Shown: positions 34,645-43,146, counted from the first letter of the stretch. The stretch: DNA of 64,000 nucleotides from an uncultured Flavobacteriales bacterium (GCA_937973555.1 CALJKL010000079.1:1-64000), one strand, 5' to 3'. A program made the numbers and translations. The notes: generated by a model not told the origin, from the sequence alone.

Positions 34645-36795
34645 GTGCAAGTAACTCAAGACAATTTACAGGAATTAGAATTCACGAAACTTTTGGCAGA
34701 GATTTCGCCTTTAGCATATTCTCCTAAAGTGGCCGAAAAAATTCTGCATCTTCAATTGATGCCATTGGAAGAAGCTGAAATTTCTCTTAAAAAAACTGCT
34801 GAATTTCTTTCTTCTTACGAGAGTGAAAATGCCATTCCTTTTGGCGAATACGAAGACATAGAAGCCGAACTGAAGGTGATGCACATTGAGAATTTCAGGC
34901 TCGAAAATGCGGCTTTCATCCGGATAAAAAACCTTACAGAGCAAATCGGGAAACTGCAATCTTTCTTTCCCAAAATGCCCGAAATTTTTCCAATTCTTGG
35001 AGACGAATCTCAAAATGTATTTTTCCGAAAAGAAATCATCGATATGGTGGATAAGGTCTTCAACCGTTTTGGGGAAGTGAAAAGTGAAGCATCCCCTGCA
35101 TTGAAAACTTTGAGAACCGAAATTCAGCATGCCAAAAAACACATTCAGGAAAATTTCAGCAAAACTCTTTCGCACTTGTCGTCCACAGATTTTTTGGACG
35201 ACATAAAAGAAAGTATTATTGACGACCAAAGGGTTTTAGCAGTAAAATCGGGATTCAAAAAAAGGATTCCAGGGAGAATTCTGGGGGTTTCCAAAACGGG
35301 TTCTATTACCTATATTCAACCGGAAAGTGTCGTAAAACATCAGTTCAAACTTCGTGAATCTGAAGAAGAAGAGAAAAAGGAAGTCGACAGAATTTTACGA
35401 AAACTCACCGCAGAAATTGCCCTTTTTCAACCAGAGTTAGAACAGTATCAAGAATATATTTTCGATTTGGACATTACCCGCGCCAAGGCAAAATTTGCCC
35501 ATAAGATAGGTGGGGTGCTCCCGAAAATCAACAGACACAAAACCATGAGGCTGGTGAATGCCTACCATCCTCTTCTATTGTTGCAAAACAAAGCCGAAAA
35601 CAAAGAGATTTATCCTCAGACGTTATCGCTTACTGAACATAATCGCATAATCTGTATTTCAGGACCCAATGCGGGCGGGAAATCCATCACTTTGAAAACT
35701 GTGGGACTGCTTCAATTGATGCTGCAAAGTGGAATTTTGGTGCCGGTGCATCCAAAATCTGAAATGTTTTTCTTTGAGAAAATAAGAACCGATATTGGAG
35801 ACAACCAATCCATAGAAAACCATCTTTCCACGTATTCTTCAAGGCTCAGAAAAATGTCAGGCATTATCCGTGAAGCCGATGAAAACACCTTGCTGCTCAT
35901 TGATGAATTCGGAACGGGGTCTGACCCTGAATTGGGAGGCGCCTTGGCAGAAGCCTTTTTAGAATTTTTCTACGAAAAGAAATCTTTCGCCATCATTACC
36001 ACCCACTACACCAACATAAAACTGGTGGTAGAACAATTGCCGAATGCTCAAAATGCAGCCATGCTTTTTGATGAACATTCTTTGGAACCTTTGTATAAAT
36101 TGGAAGTAGGACAAGCTGGAAGTTCTTTCACGTTTGAAGTGGCAGAAAAAAATAAAATTCCGCGTTTTATCATCAAAAATGCGAGAGAGAAAGTGGAAAA
36201 AGACATTATAAATCTGGACAAAACGATTGTAAAATTGCAGCAAGAAAAATATGAGGTGGAGAAACTGAAATCTGATTTGGTGGAGAAAAAAGAAAGCGTG
36301 GAAGACAAGCGCGACAACCTCCAAAAACTGAATGATCAACTCCAACAAAAATTGTATAATTTCCAAAAACTCTACGAAGAAGAACACCGCAAACTGCAAT
36401 TCGGGAATAAGATAGAAGGCTTTATAGATGGTTACCTGAAAGGCAAATCCAGAAAAGATATCGTAAAGGATTTCGTGAAAATCTTAGAGCAAGAGAAATT
36501 CAGGAAAATAGGTTCAGACAAAACAGAATCCGAAAAACTGAAAGTCACCAAGCGTAAGGTAGAACAACAACTGAAAAAGGAAAACATCCAAGAACAGATT
36601 ACCGAAACCAACGAAAAACTGGAAGAAAAACGCCAGAAAGAACGTGCCGTTTGGATGAAGGTGGGGCAAAGGGTACGCATTGCCGGAAGCGCCTCTGTAG
36701 GCACCATAGAGCAACTTCACAAAAACGGAAAGGTGACGGTTAATTACGGAATTTTCAAGACCCAAATTGACGGGAGTGAACTGGAGAGGATTTAA
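34645..36795 (+). CDS. MutS2-like ATPase without a Smr domain
   Basis: 716 aa with a GTG start. MutS-core helices (about 1-300) lead to the ABC-type ATPase: Walker A GPNAGGKS (340-347), LLLIDEFGTGSDPELGG as Walker B/signature, and ITTHYTNIK. A long coiled coil follows (about 510-600), then a KOW-like end (VGQRVRIAGSASVGTIEQL). Canonical MutS2 is nearly 800 aa and ends in a Smr nuclease domain, which is absent here. The family acts in recombination suppression or rescue of collided ribosomes; without Smr the cleavage function is doubtful. It could also be called a MutS-family mismatch protein. Confidence 0.92.
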   Translation: MQVTQDNLQELEFTKLLAEISPLAYSPKVAEKILHLQLMPLEEAEISLKKTAEFLSSYESENAIPFGEYEDIEAELKVMHIENFRLENAAFIRIKNLTEQIGKLQSFFPKMPEIFPILGDESQNVFFRKEIIDMVDKVFNRFGEVKSEASPALKTLRTEIQHAKKHIQENFSKTLSHLSSTDFLDDIKESIIDDQRVLAVKSGFKKRIPGRILGVSKTGSITYIQPESVVKHQFKLRESEEEEKKEVDRILRKLTAEIALFQPELEQYQEYIFDLDITRAKAKFAHKIGGVLPKINRHKTMRLVNAYHPLLLLQNKAENKEIYPQTLSLTEHNRIICISGPNAGGKSITLKTVGLLQLMLQSGILVPVHPKSEMFFFEKIRTDIGDNQSIENHLSTYSSRLRKMSGIIREADENTLLLIDEFGTGSDPELGGALAEAFLEFFYEKKSFAIITTHYTNIKLVVEQLPNAQNAAMLFDEHSLEPLYKLEVGQAGSSFTFEVAEKNKIPRFIIKNAREKVEKDIINLDKTIVKLQQEKYEVEKLKSDLVEKKESVEDKRDNLQKLNDQLQQKLYNFQKLYEEEHRKLQFGNKIEGFIDGYLKGKSRKDIVKDFVKILEQEKFRKIGSDKTESEKLKVTKRKVEQQLKKENIQEQITETNEKLEEKRQKERAVWMKVGQRVRIAGSASVGTIEQLHKNGKVTVNYGIFKTQIDGSELERI

Positions 36796-36801
36796 TAAAT
36801 T

Positions 36802-37389
36802 CTACAACAATTTTCCTTCATCAAAAGCCTTTTGCATCAATACATCAAAACTGTGTGCCATTTGCTCGGAAGCCATTTCTATTTTTCCTCTCAATAGATG
36901 TCTTACCCTTTCTAAAGTAACTTCGGCCTCTGTCCAGCTTGTACCATTGTTATGACAGTTTAGCGTAAAAGGAATCATGCGGTCTACGGCATTGGCAAAG
37001 ATGGCCTCTTCTGTTTCTCCGGCTTCAAACTCTAGCCAAAGATTCATCATTTCACTGCTCAATGGCTCAGACAAAATCCCGAAAATCCTTTTGGCAGACG
37101 CCAATTCTCTTTCAAATTTATCTTCGTGTGCTTTTTCATCATAAAAGAAGGTATCCCCGGCATCTATTTCTACAATATCATGAATGGAAAGCATCTTAAG
37201 GACTTTCCCCAAATCTATTTTTTCTTTATTGCGGGCATAGGGATAAAGAACTTGGGCAAAAACAACTACCTGCCAAGAGTGTTCGGCGGTGTTTTCTCTT
37301 CGGGAATCATCAAGGTTAAAATTTCTACGGTTGATATTCTTGAGGGCGTCAACAGCCAAAATGAATTCGATTTCTTTTTCGAGGAACAT
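36802..37389 (-). CDS. HD-domain phosphohydrolase (YfbR-like)
   Basis: 195 aa. The HD metal-binding residues are visible: H in NTAEHSWQV, the HD pair in LSIHDIVEIDAGD and a distant aspartate in ANAVDRMIPF. The pattern matches YfbR/HDDC2-type 5'-deoxynucleotidases that remove phosphate from dNMPs. The frame extends to 37443, but the perfect -7 box at 37408-37415 and homologue starts (MFLEKEIEFIL) favour ATG 37389. Convergent with mutS2, 6 bp between stops. Confidence 0.88.
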   Translation of the reverse strand: MFLEKEIEFILAVDALKNINRRNFNLDDSRRENTAEHSWQVVVFAQVLYPYARNKEKIDLGKVLKMLSIHDIVEIDAGDTFFYDEKAHEDKFERELASAKRIFGILSEPLSSEMMNLWLEFEAGETEEAIFANAVDRMIPFTLNCHNNGTSWTEAEVTLERVRHLLRGKIEMASEQMAHSFDVLMQKAFDEGKLL

Positions 37390-37407
37390 GAAGTACAATT
37401 TTGAAGG

Positions 37408-37415
37408 CAAATTTA
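37408..37415 (-). promoter_or_regulatory. -7 box of the HD phosphohydrolase gene
   Basis: TAAATTTG on the minus strand, 19 nt before ATG 37389. Confidence 0.55.
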
Positions 37416-37483
37416 GTTTAAAAAAAACAAACGGTTCTTTCAATAATTAATTATTGAATTCTGACAAAAGTCATTGACCTTGT

Positions 37484-37497
37484 GTAATGTATGTTAC
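37484..37497. promoter_or_regulatory. Crp/Fnr-type inverted repeat upstream of the SQR-like gene
   Basis: GTAA-TGTATG-TTAC; the palindrome extends one base on each side (TGTAA/TTACA). Its centre, 37490.5, is 36.5 bp before the last base of the -7 box, close to -41 from the predicted transcript start: class II activator position. The same half-sites and distance occur at 40608-40621. Confidence 0.7.
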
Positions 37498-37519
37498 AAA
37501 ATACCAATAATCTTGAACC

Positions 37520-37527
37520 TATATTTG
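37520..37527 (+). promoter_or_regulatory. -7 box of the SQR-like gene
   Basis: TATATTTG, perfect match, 45 nt before the ATG; lacks a clear -33 box, which fits activator-dependent transcription. Confidence 0.6.
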
Positions 37528-37571
37528 TAGTATAGAGTTCACTCTTAGTTAACAAAAAAAAACAAAAAAAT

Positions 37572-38771
37572 ATGAAAATTTTAGTAGTGGGTGGAAACTT
37601 TGCTGGCTCTACTGCCGCAATGGAACTCAAAAGAAAACTGAAAGACCAAGCCGAGGTAACACTAATAGACCGTAATGAAAACTTTGTATACATCCCATCA
37701 TTGATTTGGGTGCCTATCAAAAGAAGAGAAGTAAGTGAAATCATCATTCCAAGAAAACAAGTTTTGGAAAAAAGAGGGGTGAAATTTGTACAAGATACTG
37801 CCCTAAAAGTAGAACCGGATGAAAACAAAGTATACTGCGAAAATGGAGAGTATGAATATGACCACCTCATCATTGCTACAGGCCCGAAAGTAAACTTTGA
37901 TATTGCTCCGGGCATTAAAGAAAATGCATGCTACATTGGTACGCCTCCGGGAGCGATGCATACCCGTGAAAAACTAGAAGAATTCAAGAAAAACCCTGGA
38001 CCTATCGTAATTGGGGCGACCCAAAATGCGGGTTGTATGGGGGCTGCATATGAATTTTTATTCAACATTGAAAAATGGCTCAGAGAACAAAACATCCGTA
38101 AAAAGGTAGATTTATATTGGGTAACTCCAGAGCCTTTCTTGGGTCATTTTGGTATTGAAGGAATGCCATTGGGTGAAGGTATGTTGAAAAAATTCATGCA
38201 AATGTTCAACATCAAATACAGAACTAGTGTTGGAATAAAAGAAGTTTTGAAAGACAAAGTAATCCTTTCTACAGGAGAAGAAATTCAGTCTAATTTCACC
38301 ATGCTGATGCCTCCTTTCATAGGGGTAGATTTTGTGGCGAATTCTCCAAAACTGGAAACGCCTCCTAATAACTTTATCCCAATATTGCCAACTTACAGAC
38401 ACCAAACCATCAACAACATTTGGGGTGCTGGATTAGCAGTAGATGTAAAACCACCTTTCACTGGAACAGAAGTTCCTTTCACGATTCCTAAAACAGGTTA
38501 CCCAAGTGATGAAACCGGAAAAATAGTAGCCGAGAATATCATTAGAACCATTCAGGGAAAAACAAAATTGGTAGAAAAACCTTGGGGTAAAATTACAGGA
38601 TTGTGTATTATGGACGCTGGTAAAAAAGAAGTGATCATTTTCAGTGATACGCTTTTCAAACCAAGAAAAATAGCCATTATGTTACCAAATGTATTTTATG
38701 ATATCAATAAAATCATTCTGGAAAAATACTTCCTTTGGAAATTGAGAAATGGGTATTCTTTTTTACCATAA
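37572..38771 (+). CDS. Sulfide:quinone oxidoreductase-like flavoprotein
   Basis: 399 aa. FAD-binding Rossmann motif VVGGNFAGSTAA at the N-terminus and a second dinucleotide segment at IATGPKVNFD. Cysteines C120, C155 and C345 match the three-cysteine arrangement of sulfide:quinone oxidoreductases that carry the polysulfide chain, and the C-terminal amphipathic region (about 355-399) suits membrane attachment. It likely oxidises sulfide with electrons passed to menaquinone. Other NDH-2-like quinone reductases share the fold but not these cysteines. It has a likely Crp/Fnr-type activator site shared with the downstream convergent CoA-disulfide-reductase/rhodanese gene. Confidence 0.87.
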   Translation: MKILVVGGNFAGSTAAMELKRKLKDQAEVTLIDRNENFVYIPSLIWVPIKRREVSEIIIPRKQVLEKRGVKFVQDTALKVEPDENKVYCENGEYEYDHLIIATGPKVNFDIAPGIKENACYIGTPPGAMHTREKLEEFKKNPGPIVIGATQNAGCMGAAYEFLFNIEKWLREQNIRKKVDLYWVTPEPFLGHFGIEGMPLGEGMLKKFMQMFNIKYRTSVGIKEVLKDKVILSTGEEIQSNFTMLMPPFIGVDFVANSPKLETPPNNFIPILPTYRHQTINNIWGAGLAVDVKPPFTGTEVPFTIPKTGYPSDETGKIVAENIIRTIQGKTKLVEKPWGKITGLCIMDAGKKEVIIFSDTLFKPRKIAIMLPNVFYDINKIILEKYFLWKLRNGYSFLP

Positions 38772-38816
38772 TAAATTGATTCATATTTTTTAACAACCAT
38801 AATTTGTGTTTTTAAG

Positions 38817-38849
38817 AAAATCCCTGCCATTTTTGGTAGGGATTTTATT
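38817..38849 (+). terminator. Terminator of the SQR-like gene
   Basis: A 13-bp stem (38817-38829 with 38834-38846, AAAATCCCTGCCA, one G-T pair), loop TTTT, T-rich tail. Confidence 0.85.
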
Positions 38850-38864
38850 TTTGAAAAAATCCAA

Positions 38865-38894
38865 TAAAAAAACTCCCAAAAAAATTGGGAGTTT
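38865..38894 (-). terminator. Terminator of the CoA-disulfide reductase gene
   Basis: A 10-bp stem AAACTCCCAA/TTGGGAGTTT (38870-38879 with 38885-38894) followed on the minus strand by a T-run. Confidence 0.82.
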
Positions 38895-38913
38895 CGTTAA
38901 CAAAAAACTATTA

Positions 38914-40554
38914 CTATGATTGAACTTTAGACCAAAGGTTATACCCTCCGTTTAAGTTCACGGCTTTGAACCCGTTGTTTCTCATAATTCTGTTCGCCAA
39001 ATATCCGCGAAGACCTACCTGGCAATAAATGGCATATACTTTATTATTATCCAAATGCTGTAGATTATCTCTTAGGTCATCTACATTAATATTAACTGCT
39101 CCTTCAATATGTCCGCCTTCAAATTCTTTGGAAGTTCTGACATCCAAAATCACCGCTTCATTTTCTTTGACAAAAGTCCAAAAATCATCATAATTCACCA
39201 TTTCCAGGTTTCCATTCAGAATATTTTCGGCAGCATATCCAGCAATATTTACCGGGTCTTTCGCAGAATTGAAAGGAGGTGCATAAGTAATTTCTATTTC
39301 GGGCAGATCAAAAACGGTAAGATTACCTTTGATAGCGGTAGCAATAACGTCTATTCTTTTATCAACGCCTTGCTCTCCCACGGCTTGTGCTCCGAAGATT
39401 TTGCCCTGTTCATCAAAAATCAACTTCAAAACCATATTTTTAGCTCCAGGATAATAGCCCGCATGATGACCACGGGTAACAATGGCTGTTTTGTAAGGAA
39501 TATTGTTTCTTTTCAGGAACTTCTCGTTGAGTCCTGTAGAAGCTACAGAAAGTTCGAAAAATTTCAAAATAGAAGAACCTAAGCTTCCGCTATATTGATA
39601 CTTGTTGCCCAATACGATATTATCTGCCACCAATCTTCCTTGTCTGTTCGCCGGCCATGCCAAAGGAATCAATACTTTTTTGTGGTGAATAAAATGCTCT
39701 ACTTCTATGGCGTCTCCCACTGCATAAATGTCAGGATGCGAAGTTTGCAGATATTCATTCACCAAAATTCCTCCGGTTTCACCGATAGCCAATCCGGCAT
39801 CTTTTGCCAGTTTGGTTTCAGGCTTTACCCCGATCGCCAAAATCACTGCATCGGTTTCTAATGAAGTACCGTTATTCAGAAATACCTCGATAGTATTTCC
39901 TTTATCATTGAATTTTTGAACGCCAACATTTAATAAAAGATCAAGGCCTTTTTGTGCGGCTTTTTCATGAACAAAACTGGCAATATCAAAATCTACCGGT
40001 GCCATCACCTGATTTCCCAACTCAATCAATTTTACTTTTTTACCAGATTCTATTAAGTTTTCTGCAACTTCAAGTCCGATAAAACCACCACCTACCACAA
40101 CAAAGCTTTCTGCTTTTGCGGTTTTCTCAATGATTTTATCCATATCCGGGATGTTTCTTAAAGTATAGATTTTATCAGAATCAATCCCTTCGAAAGGTGG
40201 TCTTATAGGCTCTGCACCTGGTGAAAGTAAAAGCTTGTCAAAAGTTTCGGCATATAATTCTTCTGTTTGGAGATTTTTAACGCTTATTTTTTTTTCTTTA
40301 GGATCTACAGACAAAACTTCCGAAAACACTCTTACATCTAGATTATATCTTTCTTTAAGGCTTTCTGGCGTTTGCAATAAAAGAGCATCTCGTTTATCAA
40401 TTGTTCCGCTGATGTGATAAGGTAAACCACAATTGGCAAAACTTACAAACTGTCCTTTTTCGAATATAATAACTTCATTTTCTTCTGATAATCTTCTCAG
40501 TCTCGTTGCGGCAGTAGCCCCTCCGGCAACTCCTCCTACAATAAGTATTTTCAT
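38914..40554 (-). CDS. CoA-disulfide reductase fused to a rhodanese domain
   Basis: 546 aa from ATG 40554. The N-terminal flavoprotein disulfide reductase has ILIVGGVAGGATAATRLRR and the single redox cysteine C42 in FANCGLPYH, the hallmark of CoA-disulfide/persulfide reductases; a second NAD(P) loop VVVGGGFIGLEVAENL follows. The C-terminal rhodanese (about 455-546) keeps an intact active-site cysteine C511 in YCQVGLRGY. Such fusions reduce CoA persulfide or polysulfide and handle sulfane sulfur. Together with the SQR-like gene it suggests a sulfide detoxification pair under one regulator. Confidence 0.92.
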   Translation of the reverse strand: MKILIVGGVAGGATAATRLRRLSEENEVIIFEKGQFVSFANCGLPYHISGTIDKRDALLLQTPESLKERYNLDVRVFSEVLSVDPKEKKISVKNLQTEELYAETFDKLLLSPGAEPIRPPFEGIDSDKIYTLRNIPDMDKIIEKTAKAESFVVVGGGFIGLEVAENLIESGKKVKLIELGNQVMAPVDFDIASFVHEKAAQKGLDLLLNVGVQKFNDKGNTIEVFLNNGTSLETDAVILAIGVKPETKLAKDAGLAIGETGGILVNEYLQTSHPDIYAVGDAIEVEHFIHHKKVLIPLAWPANRQGRLVADNIVLGNKYQYSGSLGSSILKFFELSVASTGLNEKFLKRNNIPYKTAIVTRGHHAGYYPGAKNMVLKLIFDEQGKIFGAQAVGEQGVDKRIDVIATAIKGNLTVFDLPEIEITYAPPFNSAKDPVNIAGYAAENILNGNLEMVNYDDFWTFVKENEAVILDVRTSKEFEGGHIEGAVNINVDDLRDNLQHLDNNKVYAIYCQVGLRGYLANRIMRNNGFKAVNLNGGYNLWSKVQS

Positions 40555-40577
40555 AATCAATAAATCAATGTATGTTG

Positions 40578-40585
40578 CAAAATTA
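40578..40585 (-). promoter_or_regulatory. -7 box of the CoA-disulfide reductase gene
   Basis: TAATTTTG on the minus strand, 24 nt before the ATG; no obvious -33 box. Confidence 0.6.
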
Positions 40586-40607
40586 CCCTCTCAATTTCTT
40601 AATTTCA

Positions 40608-40621
40608 GTAACAGATGTTAC
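40608..40621. promoter_or_regulatory. Crp/Fnr-type inverted repeat upstream of the CoA-disulfide reductase gene
   Basis: GTAAC-AGAT-GTTAC, i.e. GTAA-N6-TTAC. The centre, 40614.5, is 36.5 bp from the last base of the minus-strand -7 box, identical to the spacing at the SQR-like gene. Confidence 0.7.
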
Positions 40622-40868
40622 AGTTTAATACTTTTATTTGAAATTAAACCCAAACGTGTTTAAATTTTTAATACTGATTATCAATGATTTACAAATTAAT
40701 TTAAAATTTTTACACTACTTTGTATTGCATAATACTAGAATAAATATATATCTTTGCAATATAAAATAAGAATGAGGTAATTTCGGACGCGAAAGAAGTT
40801 TACTTTTATTTCAAAAAACTGATTAATTTAAAATCAATTCTGTTAAACAATAATAAAAACAAAAACAG
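40622..40868. other. Upstream region and long leader of the PadR-PspC operon
   Basis: No gene was found between the CoA-disulfide reductase start (40554) and PadR (40869). The 314-bp gap holds the operator and promoter of the former, then AT-rich DNA, a promoter at about 40725-40756 and a leader of about 110 nt in front of padR. No riboswitch pattern was recognised in the leader. Confidence 0.4.
40749..40756 (+). promoter_or_regulatory. -7 box of the PadR-PspC operon
   Basis: TATCTTTG with TTG at 40725-40727, 21 nt upstream as a -33 candidate. It lies 113 nt before the ATG, an unusually long leader for this window. Confidence 0.55.
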
Positions 40869-41198
40869 ATGAACACAGAAAATACCAAAGCGCAAATGCG
40901 AAAAGGAATACTGGAATTCTGCATTTTGAGTCTTATCAATAATAAAGAAATGTACGTTTCTGACCTGATAGAAGAACTCAAAAATGGAAAACTGGATGTG
41001 GTAGAAGGCACCCTCTACCCGCTCCTTACCAGACTGAAAAATGGAGAATTTCTTGCCTACAGATGGGAAGAATCTACCAGCGGACCTCCAAGAAAATACT
41101 ACCAAATCACCGAAAAAGGCAAAACCTTTTTGTCTGAACTGCAAAACACTTGGAGTGAACTGACACAATCTGTAAACCAAATCACCAACCATTCATAA
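40869..41198 (+). CDS. PadR-family transcriptional regulator
   Basis: 109 aa winged-helix repressor with the family pattern: RKGILEFCILSLINNKEMYVSDLIEEL, VVEGTLYPLLTRLKNGEFLAYRWEES and GPPRKYYQITEKGKTFL. The short C-terminal helix places it in the smaller PadR subfamily 2. It lies 9 nt upstream of a PspC-domain gene, a common pairing in which the regulator controls its own operon; the inducer is likely envelope stress or a small hydrophobic molecule (inferred). Confidence 0.94.
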   Translation: MNTENTKAQMRKGILEFCILSLINNKEMYVSDLIEELKNGKLDVVEGTLYPLLTRLKNGEFLAYRWEESTSGPPRKYYQITEKGKTFLSELQNTWSELTQSVNQITNHS

Positions 41199-41207
41199 AA
41201 CTAAACT

Positions 41208-42920
41208 ATGAACAAAACATTATCTATAGGACTGGCAGGTTTTTCTTTCGTAATAGAAGAACACGCTTATATAAAATTGAGTGATTACCTCAATGCGCTG
41301 AGAAGTTCTCTGGATGCTTCTGAAGCAGATGAAGTAATGCACGACATAGAAATTAGAATTGTAGAAATTCTAAAAGATACTATGGGAAAACGCGAAGTGG
41401 TAAATGATGAAGATATAGAAAAAGTAATAGCCCAAATCGGTACTCCTGAAGTAATAGAAGAACAGGAAGAAGCTTATTATTCTGATAAGCAGTCTAAAAA
41501 ATCTAAGGCTTCTTATAATGGTCAAAAGCAGCTTTTCCGTGATCCTGAAAATCAGAAAATAGGAGGCGTTTGTGCCGGATTGGCAGCCTATTTCGGAATG
41601 GAAATTACCTGGATGAGAGTAATCTGGTTTGGTTTGGCAGTTTTGGGCATTTTCTCGGCCCATATCTCTACTATGCTGCTTATCCTTATCTATATTATCC
41701 TTTGGGTAGTATTGCCAAAAGCTGAATCTGCAGCCGATTTTTTGAAAATGAAAGGTAAGCCTATCAATTTTGACAACATAAAGCAAGAATCTGGAAACAT
41801 CGTAAAGTTTGCGAACGAATCTACTGCCAAAGTTGGCGAAATATACAACGAAAGCAAACCCATTTTGAAATCTACCGGAAACGGTATTGCAAACGTAATT
41901 AGAATTCTTTTCGGAATTTTCTTTGGGTTCATTGCATTTGGGTTTATCATTGGTATGTTTGCTATTTTTGGATTATTTGGAAACCCTGATTTCCCAGGAA
42001 TGAGCAAATTCAATTTCTTATTCGACAATGATGGTATGGGACATTTACTAGCCTCTATTGCTGCCATTGCATCATTAATTCCTGCCCTATTATTCAGTTT
42101 ATTAAGTGTAAAATTGCTTTCTCCAAAAACTAAAGTAAGAAATGTAGGATACGTTATAGGAGGTTTATTCTTACTATTGATAGGGCTGGGAACTTATTTC
42201 GGAGTTAATATGGCTCAAAAGGAAATGATTTACAAGGGTCAAAAAGAAGAAACAGAAAATATTTCCATCAATGTAGCACCAACAGACAGTTTGATTTTGG
42301 ATAAAAAACAGGTTACTATTCCTGCCAATTTCAAAGGGTACGATGACGATATATATTCCGACAAGAAAACGGTATTCGAAGAAGATTATCCTCATGTAAA
42401 TGTTACGCGCAAAGCAGGCATTGCACAACCTTATTTGGTAGTAAAAAAATATGCTAAAGGTTACAACAAACCTTTGGAACTGAACGTTCCGGTAGAAGTA
42501 GCAGGCAACAGAATTCTTCTTCCAAATTTTGTGAATTATCCATACCAAAACCGTTTCAGAGATTATAGTGTAGATTATGAATTGGTAGTCCCTACAGGCA
42601 TGAAAGTTCATAGAGCAAATGATAACATAAGTGCTAATGGAGATTTAAACGCCAACGGAATTAATGATGATGAAGAAGGAGGAGAAGGAAATGGTAATGT
42701 ATCAATAGAAAAAAGCAAAATAAACATCAATGGAACTACCATAGAATACAGCTCAGAAGATGCAGACAGTGTAATCATAAACGGCAAAAAATATCCAAAA
42801 GAAAAGGCTGACAGCATTCTGAAAAAAGATATAAGAAACATTAAGGATATTGAAAATCTAAAGGATGTGAATATATCTATTAAAGATGGAAAACCTAATG
42901 TAGAAATCAAAACCAAATAG
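41208..42920 (+). CDS. PspC-domain membrane protein
   Basis: 570 aa. Residues 1-90 form a cytoplasmic helical region resembling HAAS-type sensing domains (LSDYLNALRSSLDASEADEVMHDIEIRIVEIL). A PspC domain follows (about 108-168: LFRDPENQKIGGVCAGLAAYFGMEITWMRVIW plus a membrane hairpin), then three further membrane spans (about 225-345) and a long extracytoplasmic C-terminal domain rich in N, D, G and K. PspC proteins take part in membrane-stress responses. Cotranscribed with PadR, 9 nt downstream. Confidence 0.9.
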   Translation: MNKTLSIGLAGFSFVIEEHAYIKLSDYLNALRSSLDASEADEVMHDIEIRIVEILKDTMGKREVVNDEDIEKVIAQIGTPEVIEEQEEAYYSDKQSKKSKASYNGQKQLFRDPENQKIGGVCAGLAAYFGMEITWMRVIWFGLAVLGIFSAHISTMLLILIYIILWVVLPKAESAADFLKMKGKPINFDNIKQESGNIVKFANESTAKVGEIYNESKPILKSTGNGIANVIRILFGIFFGFIAFGFIIGMFAIFGLFGNPDFPGMSKFNFLFDNDGMGHLLASIAAIASLIPALLFSLLSVKLLSPKTKVRNVGYVIGGLFLLLIGLGTYFGVNMAQKEMIYKGQKEETENISINVAPTDSLILDKKQVTIPANFKGYDDDIYSDKKTVFEEDYPHVNVTRKAGIAQPYLVVKKYAKGYNKPLELNVPVEVAGNRILLPNFVNYPYQNRFRDYSVDYELVVPTGMKVHRANDNISANGDLNANGINDDEEGGEGNGNVSIEKSKININGTTIEYSSEDADSVIINGKKYPKEKADSILKKDIRNIKDIENLKDVNISIKDGKPNVEIKTK

Positions 42921-43056
42921 ACAGCCGCTAAGCTGAATTATTTTAAAAAAAAATTAACATTTAAGATTCCATTAATTTGAAAATTCTTTAATAATTTAGC
43001 AGGGTTAATTACACCAATCTCCAAAATCATTAATAAATCTAAAAAAACACATAATT

Positions 43057-43119
43057 ATGGTACAACTAGTTTTAGAAATCGTAATGAAAATCATGGATTT
43101 CATCAGCAGTCTTTTTTAG
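43057..43119 (+). CDS. Putative 20-residue amphipathic peptide
   Basis: ATG to TAG encodes MVQLVLEIVMKIMDFISSLF. Hydrophobic residues recur every three to four positions with E7, K11 and D14 on one face, giving an amphipathic helix. It sits alone in the 271-bp gap between the PspC gene and an acyltransferase and is followed 27 nt later by a good terminator hairpin. It could be a membrane-active peptide, a small partner of the PspC protein, or a chance reading frame. No homologue was checked. Confidence 0.35.
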   Translation: MVQLVLEIVMKIMDFISSLF

Positions 43120-43138
43120 TCTATAACCAATAAATAAT

Positions 43139-43146
43139 TATATTTG
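43139..43146 (+). promoter_or_regulatory. -7 box in front of the acyltransferase gene
   Basis: TATATTTG, 46 nt before ATG 43192, abutting the hairpin that follows. Confidence 0.45.

Noticed and set aside
35959..36399. Phe/Leu-rich frame antisense to the MutS2-type gene
   Set aside because: Complement of lysine- and glutamate-rich coiled-coil codons gives F/L runs; not a membrane protein gene.
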